5,892 nucleotides of DNA from CAYMSF01 sp964542255 (GCA_964542255.1 CAZITV010000150.1:1-5892); one strand, 5' to 3'; counted from the stretch's first letter, positions 1-5,109 are shown. The notes: generated by a model from the sequence alone, not told the origin. A program made the numbers and translations.

Positions 1-30
1 GTTTTGCCATCTATGAGCTCGATGCCCTGT

Positions 31-44
31 GGTAAAACGGCTGT
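31..44 (+). repeat. Short direct repeat, copy A (GGTAAAACGGCTGT)
   Basis: GGTAAAACGGCTGT here returns as GGTAAAAACGGCTGT at 94-108, one base longer. Both copies follow a CCCT (at 25-28 and 87-90) and run into T-rich sequence. A third, shorter relative (GGTTAAAAACGG) lies at 1689-1700, on the far side of the ATPase gene. The copies are seen directly. Their function is unknown, and no coding or RNA function is claimed. Confidence 0.6.
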
Positions 45-67
45 GGTTTTCTTCATTAACTTCATGT

Positions 68-82
68 CCCGCCACAGGCGGG
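68..82. repeat. Perfect GC-rich mini-hairpin (6-bp arms, 3-nt loop)
   Basis: CCCGCC-ACA-GGCGGG is a perfect inverted repeat. No T-run follows directly, so it is not a standard intrinsic terminator for a gene to the left. It lies between two copies of GGTAAAA(A)CGGCTGT. Its core, GCC-AC(A)-GGC, resembles the core GCC-AC(C)-GGC of the 18-bp repeat at 115-132 and 1627-1644. It may be a small palindromic intergenic element, which is an inference. Confidence 0.55.
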
Positions 83-93
83 TAAACCCTCAT

Positions 94-108
94 GGTAAAA
101 ACGGCTGT
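94..108 (+). repeat. Short direct repeat, copy B (GGTAAAAACGGCTGT)
   Basis: This is the second copy of the sequence at 31-44, 63 bp further on. It leads through a T-rich stretch into the 18-bp repeat at 115-132. Around 50-106 the sequence TTCATTAACTTCATGTCC...TCATGGTAAAAACGG also has a loose TTCAT periodicity, interrupted by the hairpin at 68-82. Confidence 0.6.
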
Positions 109-114
109 TTATTT

Positions 115-132
115 TTGCCACCGGCAATGAAA
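115..132. repeat. 18-bp direct repeat flanking the ATPase gene, left copy
   Basis: TTGCCACCGGCAATGAAA is identical to 1627-1644. The two copies lie 1512 bp apart in the same orientation, with the whole ATPase gene between them. Each copy contains a small inverted repeat, TTGCC-ACC-GGCAA. The arrangement resembles either direct repeats around an inserted cassette or two members of an intergenic repeat family. No transposase is present. Confidence 0.7.
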
Positions 133-158
133 ACCATCTCTAAATTCCTAGAAGAGTT

Positions 159-188
159 TTGAAATTAGCTCTAAATAAAAGTCAATAT
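159..188 (+). promoter_or_regulatory. Weak candidate promoter for the ATPase gene
   Basis: TTGAAA (159-164) is followed after 18 bp by CAATAT (183-188), in an AT-rich leader 34-63 bp before the start codon. The -35 box is good and the -10 box is poor. This is only the best match found by eye, and a start further left or read-through from outside the window is equally possible. Confidence 0.2.
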
Positions 189-221
189 TAGCTTGATTTG
201 TCTCTTTTATAGAGATAGATT

Positions 222-1547
222 ATGATTAATAATCAAATGGAGCGTCAGGCTATGAAAGCAATTATTGGCGATTTAATTAACGAGTTTTATGAGCATGATT
301 TACCGGAGTTGCAGAAGCGCGATATTCACTTTCCACGCATAGCGCGTAAAGCAACGGTGGTGATGGGAATGCGTCGTACCGGAAAGACTTTTTTTTGCTA
401 TCAAGAGATGATAAGTTTGCTTGATTCTGGAGTTTTGAAGAGTCAAATTCTCTATATAAACCTTGACGATGACCGCTTAATTAATTTTTCTGTCAATGAT
501 TTTCAAACGATGCTTGATGTTTATTATGCCCGATGGCCTGAAAATAAGGCGAAGCTATGTTATTTTTTCTTTGATGAAATTCAGACGGTGACAAACTGGG
601 AGCTGTTTATCCGTCGGCTGATTGATACTGAAAAGGTTCAAGTTACCCTGACCGGTTCATCCTCTAAGCTGCTTAGCACGGAAATAGCCACAACGCTGCG
701 CGGGCGCACCATCAGTTGCGAGGTATTCCCATATTCCTTTAAAGAATATTTATTTGCGCATAAATTATTTAAACGTATTCCGGCGCATCTGACTAGTACT
801 GACAAAGCCAAATTGAGAAATGCGGTGGCTGATTATTTTGTTTGCGGCGGTTTCCCGGAGGTTCAGGGATTATCATTTTTTGACCAGTATAACATTTTGC
901 AGAGTTATGTTGATTCAGTAGTTTTGAAAGATGTTGCGGAGCGGCATAAAATTTCTAATCATCACGTACTTCGTCAAATGGTGAGTACGGTGACTAACAA
1001 TGTGGCAGAACGCTTTAGTGTAACCAACTTTTATCGGATGCTGAAAAACGCCGGGATTTCTAGTTCAAAGAATGTGCTTTACGATTATTTAGAATACTTT
1101 ACTGATGCATATCTGTTTTATCAGGTACCATTGCATACCGAGTCAATCAGAATGCAGCAGGTAAATCCGAGAAAACTTTATGTAATTGATAACGGTCTGC
1201 AAAAATCCATGTCGCTTGATCCATCAAAAAACTACGGGCATCTCTTGGAAAACTTGGTCTATCTTGAACTGCGGCGAAAACAATATACCATCGAATATTT
1301 GATAACCAAAGAAAAGTATGAAGTTGATTTTTTCGCGAGAATGCGCGGCGGCGATGACAGGATGCTAATCCAGGTCGCATATCAATTGAACTCACCAGAA
1401 ACTTTAAATCGTGAATTACGCGCAATGCAATCTGCAGCTGAATATCTTGCGGTGACAAATTGCCTGATTGTAACTTGGGATGATGAACGTGAATTCGAGA
1501 ACGGCATTAAAGCAGTCCCCATCTGGAAATTCCTGCTGCTGCCATAA
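222..1547 (+). CDS. AAA-type ATP-binding protein with DUF4143 C-terminal domain
   Basis: This is a stand-alone ATPase of the AAA_14/DUF4143 type, 441 aa, a usual length for the family. The P-loop GMRRTGKT is at residues 49-56 and Walker B FFFDEIQ at 115-121. A sensor-like TLTGSSSKLLS, leading into LRGR, spans about 142-162. The DUF4143 half starts near the ADYFVCGGFPEVQ stretch and ends in a PD-(D/E)XK-like segment: E343 in LLEN, D369 in EVDFF, then LIQV with Q384 where an active nuclease would usually have E-x-K. Such proteins are widespread, often horizontally acquired, and of unknown cellular role; no substrate can be named. The start at 222 has GAG at 212-214, 7 nt upstream. Met11 at 252, with GGAG at 239-242, is a possible alternative. 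A 6-bp inverted repeat (218-223/229-234) overlaps the start codon. The gene is by eye more AT-rich than ribF and is flanked by direct repeats, which suggests acquisition. It converges on the coaD-yceD operon. Confidence 0.9.
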   Translation: MINNQMERQAMKAIIGDLINEFYEHDLPELQKRDIHFPRIARKATVVMGMRRTGKTFFCYQEMISLLDSGVLKSQILYINLDDDRLINFSVNDFQTMLDVYYARWPENKAKLCYFFFDEIQTVTNWELFIRRLIDTEKVQVTLTGSSSKLLSTEIATTLRGRTISCEVFPYSFKEYLFAHKLFKRIPAHLTSTDKAKLRNAVADYFVCGGFPEVQGLSFFDQYNILQSYVDSVVLKDVAERHKISNHHVLRQMVSTVTNNVAERFSVTNFYRMLKNAGISSSKNVLYDYLEYFTDAYLFYQVPLHTESIRMQQVNPRKLYVIDNGLQKSMSLDPSKNYGHLLENLVYLELRRKQYTIEYLITKEKYEVDFFARMRGGDDRMLIQVAYQLNSPETLNRELRAMQSAAEYLAVTNCLIVTWDDEREFENGIKAVPIWKFLLLP

Positions 1548-1626
1548 AAATCAATTGATGTGCAATCAGCTTGAACCCAATTGTCCCAAGCGCCTGCGGC
1601 CTGAACACTTTCTGCGGGGTATGATA

Positions 1627-1644
1627 TTGCCACCGGCAATGAAA
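1627..1644. repeat. 18-bp direct repeat flanking the ATPase gene, right copy
   Basis: This is identical in 18 of 18 positions to 115-132 and in the same orientation. It starts 79 bp after the ATPase stop codon. Beyond it the sequence continues GAAATTCATCG, against GAAAACCATCT after the left copy, so similarity fades quickly on that side. Confidence 0.7.
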
Positions 1645-1663
1645 TTCATCGCAACAGGTTATA

Positions 1664-1700
1664 TTTCGTGATTTTTCGAGCGTTTCGTGGTTAAAAACGG
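1664..1700. repeat. Periodic TTTCG intergenic repeat ending in GGTTAAAAACGG
   Basis: TTTCG occurs at 1664, 1674 and 1683, so at 9-10 bp spacing, and the run ends in CGTGGTTAAAAACGG. On the minus strand it reads AACCACGAAA...CGAAAA...ACGAAA. From memory this resembles the ACCACGAAG/CACGAAA-type short-period repeats common between genes of environmental bacteria, and it is not expected to code. It fills much of the 173-bp gap between the convergent ATPase and DUF177 genes. No convincing intrinsic terminator was found in that gap for either gene. Confidence 0.5.
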
Positions 1701-1720
1701 TTTTATTTTTACTTTGTGAG

Positions 1721-2185
1721 CTACAATTTCAGCTTATCGAGTTCGCTCCAGGCATCATTGCCGCCGGAATCGTTATGGCAATCGCATGGTTTGAGGTTTT
1801 GATTATTGCCGCAAACAGGACATAGTCCCTGGCAGGCATCACTGCAAATACAATTAAGCGGGATATTGATGACCAGCTCTTCGCGGATGTCGTCAGTAAT
1901 ATCCAGTTCGGTGCCATTTACTTCCTCGTAAAAGCGGCAGATATCATTATTGGCGATAGGTATGGTGACATGTTCCAGGCACCTGCCGCAAATTCCTTCG
2001 GCGGTGGTTGCGATGGTGCCTTTTACTAAAACGCCCTGATTGACTTTACAAATATTTAATTGATATTGGGCCGGAGCGTTGAATTTAAACACCGGAGATT
2101 CTTCAATATCCAAAAACGATGATGGTTCTGAACCAGCCAGATCTAGCGGCTGGTGTTCCAGGTCTATAATGTCAAATTTTATCAT
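1721..2185 (-). CDS. yceD: DUF177 (YceD-family) cysteine-rich protein, 23S rRNA/large-subunit accumulation type
   Basis: This is a 154-aa protein of the DUF177/YceD family. Members act in the cytoplasm and are linked to 23S rRNA accumulation and large ribosomal subunit supply. The hallmark cysteines are present: C66-x-x-C69 in GICGRCLEH, then C112, C114, C118, C122 and C125 in the CICSDACQGLCPVCG stretch, and C134/C136 after a conserved NxN. The spacing suggests metal binding, though not every family member keeps these cysteines. The tail SELDKLKL matches the usual family ending. The ATG overlaps the coaD stop as ATGA (2182-2185). Its SD, AGGA, lies inside the last coaD codons (2191-2194 on the + strand, 5 nt away), so translation is probably coupled to coaD. 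In many bacteria rpmF (ribosomal protein L32) follows this gene, but here it is absent and only repeats lie downstream. Confidence 0.88.
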   Translation of the reverse strand: MIKFDIIDLEHQPLDLAGSEPSSFLDIEESPVFKFNAPAQYQLNICKVNQGVLVKGTIATTAEGICGRCLEHVTIPIANNDICRFYEEVNGTELDITDDIREELVINIPLNCICSDACQGLCPVCGNNQNLKPCDCHNDSGGNDAWSELDKLKL

Positions 2186-2685
2186 AATTGTCCTGTTGCG
2201 ATTTTATTTCTAATGGCATCAATTACCGGAGCCGGAACATGCTGTGTAAAATCACCGCCCAGTTTTGCCACTTCTTTAATCATTCTGGAACTGACAAAAG
2301 AATTTGCGGCGGTGGGCATCATAAAAATAGTTTCACATTCCTCTTTTAAACTGCGGTTCATTAATGCCATTTGCAGTTCATATTCAAAATCCGAAAACGC
2401 CCGCAGACCGCGCAAGATGGCGCTGGCGTCAAACTTGGTAATCGCGTTGATGACCAAACCCTGGAAAGAAACAACCTCAGCGTTGGGCAAGTGCCCGCAG
2501 CATTGCCGCAGCAGCAGCATCCGTTCCTCGGTAGTGAACAACGGTAATTTGTCATTATTGACAGCAACGGCGATGATAACGCGGTCAAAAAGATGACAGG
2601 CGCGTTCAATCAAGTCAAGATGACCGTTCGTTACCGGGTCAAAACTGCCGGGGTACAACACGGTTTTTACTAGTGAAGCATTCAT
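2182..2685 (-). CDS. coaD: Phosphopantetheine adenylyltransferase
   Basis: CoaD catalyses 4'-phosphopantetheine + ATP to dephospho-CoA + diphosphate, the penultimate step of CoA synthesis, in the cytoplasm. The 167-aa length is typical. The nucleotidyltransferase signature PGSFDPVTNGHLDLIERA spans residues 12-29, with the catalytic T19-N-G-H22. Other family blocks are the F-TTEER region (50-55), the ILRGLRAFSDFEYELQMALMN block (90-110), whose Arg residues contact the substrates, and FVSSRMIKEVA (130-140), equivalent to the usual ISSTxxRE motif. The ATG at 2685 has an AGGA SD 10 nt upstream (2696-2699 on the + strand). It is the first gene of a two-gene operon with yceD and is divergent from ribF. 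A strong candidate promoter lies at 2741-2769, giving a leader of about 50 nt. Confidence 0.97.
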   Translation of the reverse strand: MNASLVKTVLYPGSFDPVTNGHLDLIERACHLFDRVIIAVAVNNDKLPLFTTEERMLLLRQCCGHLPNAEVVSFQGLVINAITKFDASAILRGLRAFSDFEYELQMALMNRSLKEECETIFMMPTAANSFVSSRMIKEVAKLGGDFTQHVPAPVIDAIRNKIATGQL

Positions 2686-2740
2686 TTTTGCAAAATCCTG
2701 TAATCTTATTTTGAATCAAGGGTTGAATTTTTGTTGATGA

Positions 2741-2769
2741 AATATAATTTTCTTTTAGTGAAATTTCAA
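2741..2769 (-). promoter_or_regulatory. Candidate sigma70-type promoter of coaD-yceD
   Basis: Read on the minus strand, TTGAAA (2769-2764) is followed after exactly 17 bp by TATATT (2746-2741). This matches TTGACA/TATAAT at 5 of 6 positions in each box with optimal spacing. Transcription would start near 2734, about 50 nt before the coaD ATG. The match is seen directly; activity is inferred. Confidence 0.6.
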
Positions 2770-2786
2770 AAGTCATCCGGTATATT
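2758..2786 (+). promoter_or_regulatory. Candidate sigma70-type promoter of ribF
   Basis: GTGAAA (2758-2763, 4 of 6) is followed after 17 bp by TATATT (2781-2786, 5 of 6), so transcription would start near 2793, about 70 nt before the ribF ATG. Its -35 box abuts the coaD -35 box (2764-2769) back to back. A perfect TATAAT at 2743-2748 is an alternative -10, but its best -35 (TTGAAT, 2723-2728) is only 14 bp away. Confidence 0.4.
2772..2784 (+). repeat. 13-bp imperfect direct repeat in the ribF leader, copy 1
   Basis: GTCATCCGGTATA here pairs with GTCTTCCGGTTTA at 2808-2820, identical at 11 of 13 positions. The start-to-start distance is 36 bp. Copy 1 overlaps the candidate ribF -10 box, so the pair could be regulator sites. 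It could also be chance in AT-rich DNA. Confidence 0.35.
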
Positions 2787-2807
2787 TTTGACTTTTAGTT
2801 AAAAATG

Positions 2808-2820
2808 GTCTTCCGGTTTA
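2808..2820 (+). repeat. 13-bp imperfect direct repeat in the ribF leader, copy 2
   Basis: GTCTTCCGGTTTA matches copy 1 (2772-2784) at 11 of 13 positions. It lies within the likely 5' untranslated leader of ribF, about 45 bp before the ATG. No FMN-riboswitch architecture was recognised around it. Confidence 0.35.
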
Positions 2821-2863
2821 AGTAAATGATGCGTTTTGGGTTGGGATAGACTAGGAAAACAAA

Positions 2864-3820
2864 ATGACGAATAAGGCAAGTGCGGTGAATGTTTCGTCAC
2901 TGGATGCTTTGGCAGGACACGGTATCAACCGGGTATGTTTGGCAATCGGTGTTTTTGACGGCGTTCATTGCGGACATCAACTGCTGCTGCGCCGTCTTCT
3001 GGCAATGAGCAAAGCGCACCACGCGGTACCGGTGGCAATGACTTTTTTCCCGCACCCGCGGCAAGTGCTGCAGCCGCAAAACGCACCGTCATTGCTGCTG
3101 CCGCCGGAACAAAAAGTGATTTTGCTGCACGAATTTGGAATGCACGGTGTCGTCACTGTCCCGTTTTCTCGAGAATTCGCGGCGTTGCCGCCGGAAGAAT
3201 TTATCAGTGACTGCTTGAATTCGCCGCGGGTTGAAATTTGTGGTATTTGTGTTGGCGAACAGTGGCGTTTTGGCGCTGGCGGCAAGGGCGGCAGCGGGTT
3301 GCTGCGGCAATTTGCTTTTGACGGACATTTTGAATTTGACGCAGTTGCAGAGCTGGCTATTGACGGCAATATTGTCAGCAGTACTAATATTCGGCGTGCA
3401 ATCAGCAGCGGATTACTGGAACACGCCAAAGTAATGCTGGGGCGGCCATACAGTCTGTTCGGCAAAGTTGAAAAAGGCTTTCATCTGGCTGGTGCCGAAT
3501 TAGCACATCCAACCGCAAATATCCGGATGGAATACGGAATTCTGCCGCCGGACGGAGTTTATGCGGCAAAAGCCGTCATTGGCGGAGTAAAACTGGCGGC
3601 AGCGGTGAATATTGGTATTTCGCCGACATATCACCGGCAGGATTCTGCCAGACGTGTTGAAGTGCATATTCTTGATTTTAATCGTGACCTATACGGTTTG
3701 CCTTTGGAAGTAGAGCTGATATTGTATCTGCGTGAAGAACGCTGTTTTTCTGACACTGCCGGGCTAAAGGCGCAAATTGAGCTGGATGTGACGGCCATAA
3801 AAGATGCTTTTAAAACATAG
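2864..3820 (+). CDS. ribF: Bifunctional riboflavin kinase / FAD synthetase (FMN adenylyltransferase)
   Basis: RibF phosphorylates riboflavin to FMN with ATP, then adenylates FMN to FAD, in the cytoplasm. At 318 aa it has full family length. The N-terminal adenylyltransferase domain shows IGVFDGVHCGHQLLL (28-42) with the HxGH motif at H35-H38, FFPHP (61-65), GEQWRFG (131-137) and SSTNIRRAI (172-180). The C-terminal kinase domain shows PTAN (216-219), DGVYA (230-234), NIGISPTY (249-256) and VEVHILDFNRDLYG (265-278), where E266 is in the position of the catalytic glutamate. The loop before PTAN reads AGAELAH where most homologues have GRxLGF, a visible divergence. The ATG at 2864 has AGGA at 2853-2856, 7 nt upstream. 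The gene is not beside truB or rpsO, its common neighbours. It is divergent from coaD, with its own candidate promoter. The next gene follows after 50 bp and may be cotranscribed. Confidence 0.96.
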   Translation: MTNKASAVNVSSLDALAGHGINRVCLAIGVFDGVHCGHQLLLRRLLAMSKAHHAVPVAMTFFPHPRQVLQPQNAPSLLLPPEQKVILLHEFGMHGVVTVPFSREFAALPPEEFISDCLNSPRVEICGICVGEQWRFGAGGKGGSGLLRQFAFDGHFEFDAVAELAIDGNIVSSTNIRRAISSGLLEHAKVMLGRPYSLFGKVEKGFHLAGAELAHPTANIRMEYGILPPDGVYAAKAVIGGVKLAAAVNIGISPTYHRQDSARRVEVHILDFNRDLYGLPLEVELILYLREERCFSDTAGLKAQIELDVTAIKDAFKT

Positions 3821-3870
3821 AGTTATCAAGATTTATTGGCGATGACTCAATAATATTAAGGAAAAAAATA

Positions 3871-5055
3871 ATGAATGAACGCAAGAGTTATGCTGTGGTT
3901 GAGCTGGCGGAACTGGTTAATGTTCCGCGCACGACGCTAAATGATTGGCTGGAACGTTTCTCACAATACATCGAGAATGAAGTGCGCGGCAAACGCAAGG
4001 TCTATTTTGATTCTTCTGTGAAGGTACTGAGGGAAATTGCCGAAATGCGCAACTCCGGCCTGGCCGCAAATGAAATTGAAGCAGAATTGACTAAACGTCA
4101 TCCGGTACAGGCGGAAATTACCGCTCCGAAAAATGCCCAGGAATCAGCTCCAACGCCTGAATCCGGCGAATTAATTGCTCCGGCAGCCCGGCAGCAGGCC
4201 GAAGCTATCGGCAGGATGCTCGGCAAAGAATTGCAGAATATTGCCGAACGTCTGGAGCAGACACGGGAAGTTAACCGTGACTTTGCTAAACGTTCATTGC
4301 GCTGGTACATTCTGGCGATAGGTCTGGTGGTTGCGATGGGAGCTACCGCAGTAGTATTTACCTTGAAAACAATGGAATTATTGAAAGTACAGGATGGCCG
4401 CTCATCGGATACTGCGGTAATGGTGGGAAAGCTTACTCAACAGGGAAGCGCGCTCTCTGTGGAAATGAAAAACCGCGGCAATGAGCTTCAGAAGCAAAAC
4501 CAGGAATTGCAGAAAATGACGACAATGCTCGACAAAAACAGTGCCGATTATCAAAAAAATATTGAGTCACTGCAGCAGGAGCTCGCCAAACAGCGTGAAG
4601 ATTTCAAAACTATGCTGGAAAAAACCGCCAAAACCGCCGATTCAAAAACCCAGCTTGAACTGGCTGCCATGAAAGACTTTTTTGCCCGAGAAAAACTCGA
4701 TTTACTCAAAAAATCTGAAGAATTAGCCAAAGAAATCAGTGAACGCAATCAACAAGTAGAAAATCTCAAAGCTGAACAAACTAAAATTACCGCCGAAAAT
4801 CAGGAAAAAATCACCAACGCGGAAAAAAGAGCTCTTGAAGATAAAAATGACGCCATTAAAAATTTAAGCGAATCCAATAAGAAAGTTCGTGAAGAAGAAT
4901 TCAAAAAAATAACCGCAATGTCCCGGGAAATCGGCGACAAAGATAAAAAACTCAAGGAGTTGCAGCAGCAGCAGGAAGCTCAGCAGAAGCAAATTGCCGA
5001 GCTAAAACAAAAACTGGAAGCAGCGTTGACTCCTGCTCCAGCAGCAGCTAAGTAA
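3871..5055 (+). CDS. MerR-like HTH protein with one transmembrane helix and a long C-terminal coiled coil
   Basis: This 394-aa protein was not recognised as a named family. Residues about 6-75 form a MerR-type winged HTH: YAVVELAELVNVPRTTLNDW is the helix-turn-helix, then a basic wing RGKRKVYFD (39-47) and helix VKVLREIAEMRNSGLAANEIEAEL. A Pro/Ala-rich linker (about 78-107) and an amphipathic helix (108-140) follow. One hydrophobic segment, WYILAIGLVVAMGATAVVFTL (145-165), is preceded by K140, R141 and R144, so the positive-inside rule puts the HTH in the cytoplasm. From about 195 to 385 the chain is almost entirely Lys/Glu/Gln/Leu coiled coil, ending ELKQKLEAALTPAPAAAK. No effector or metal-binding domain is seen. 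The layout recalls RacA-like and DUF3967-like proteins that join a MerR HTH to a coiled coil, so a DNA-to-membrane tether or membrane-bound regulator is possible; this is inference. AAGGA (3858-3862) lies 8 nt before the ATG. The gene is 50 bp downstream of ribF. Confidence 0.8.
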   Translation: MNERKSYAVVELAELVNVPRTTLNDWLERFSQYIENEVRGKRKVYFDSSVKVLREIAEMRNSGLAANEIEAELTKRHPVQAEITAPKNAQESAPTPESGELIAPAARQQAEAIGRMLGKELQNIAERLEQTREVNRDFAKRSLRWYILAIGLVVAMGATAVVFTLKTMELLKVQDGRSSDTAVMVGKLTQQGSALSVEMKNRGNELQKQNQELQKMTTMLDKNSADYQKNIESLQQELAKQREDFKTMLEKTAKTADSKTQLELAAMKDFFAREKLDLLKKSEELAKEISERNQQVENLKAEQTKITAENQEKITNAEKRALEDKNDAIKNLSESNKKVREEEFKKITAMSREIGDKDKKLKELQQQQEAQQKQIAELKQKLEAALTPAPAAAK

Positions 5056-5075
5056 AACATTGATAACGCGCGCCA

Positions 5076-5101
5076 CGGCATAATTTTTTAGAATTATGCC
5101 G
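5076..5101. promoter_or_regulatory. Perfect 10-bp inverted repeat between the coiled-coil gene and the methyltransferase
   Basis: CGGCATAATT (5076-5085), a 6-nt loop TTTTAG, and AATTATGCCG (5092-5101) pair perfectly. The hairpin starts 20 bp after the stop codon of the gene to the left and ends 8 bp before the GGAG SD of the gene to the right. There is no T-run after the right arm, so a classical intrinsic terminator is not supported. It could be an mRNA 3' end, an attenuating leader hairpin or an operator. A TAGAAT -10-like box (5089-5094) overlaps it. Confidence 0.6.
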
Positions 5102-5109
5102 CACCGCAT

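Noticed and set aside
25..132. CRISPR-like array from the spaced GGTAAAA(A)CGGCTGT copies
   Set aside because: There are only two short copies, the spacing is irregular, and there are no cas genes.
1..162. Stop-free + frame 1 from the window edge to a TGA at 160-162
   Set aside because: It is built from the repeat units and the hairpin, has no recognisable protein features, and is too short to be judged as the tail of an upstream gene.
1147..1639. Two minus-strand open frames (1147-1458 and 1382-1639)
   Set aside because: They lie opposite the clear DUF4143 ATPase coding frame, have no SD or family motif, and read as antisense shadows.
1480..1671. Plus-strand open frame running from inside the ATPase gene into the repeats
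   Set aside because: It is out of frame with the ATPase, has low-complexity repeat-derived sequence and no SD.
1689..1720. Intrinsic terminator between the convergent ATPase and DUF177 genes
   Set aside because: The only pairing is AAAA-CGG-TTTT, four A-T pairs, too weak to call although T-runs are nearby.
2153..2596. 147-codon plus-strand open frame
   Set aside because: It lies antisense to coaD, which carries all its catalytic motifs on the minus strand.
2700..2863. FMN riboswitch upstream of ribF
   Set aside because: The leader is short and AT-rich, with none of the GC-rich conserved helices of an RFN element.
2977..3465. 162-codon minus-strand open frame
   Set aside because: It is antisense to ribF in GC-richer DNA where long shadow frames are common, and its Ser/Pro/Cys-rich sequence has no family features.
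5060..5094. Promoter for the methyltransferase (TTGATA at 5060-5065 with TAATTT or TAGAAT)
   Set aside because: The spacings, 15 and 23 bp, are outside the usual range, so no separate promoter is claimed.
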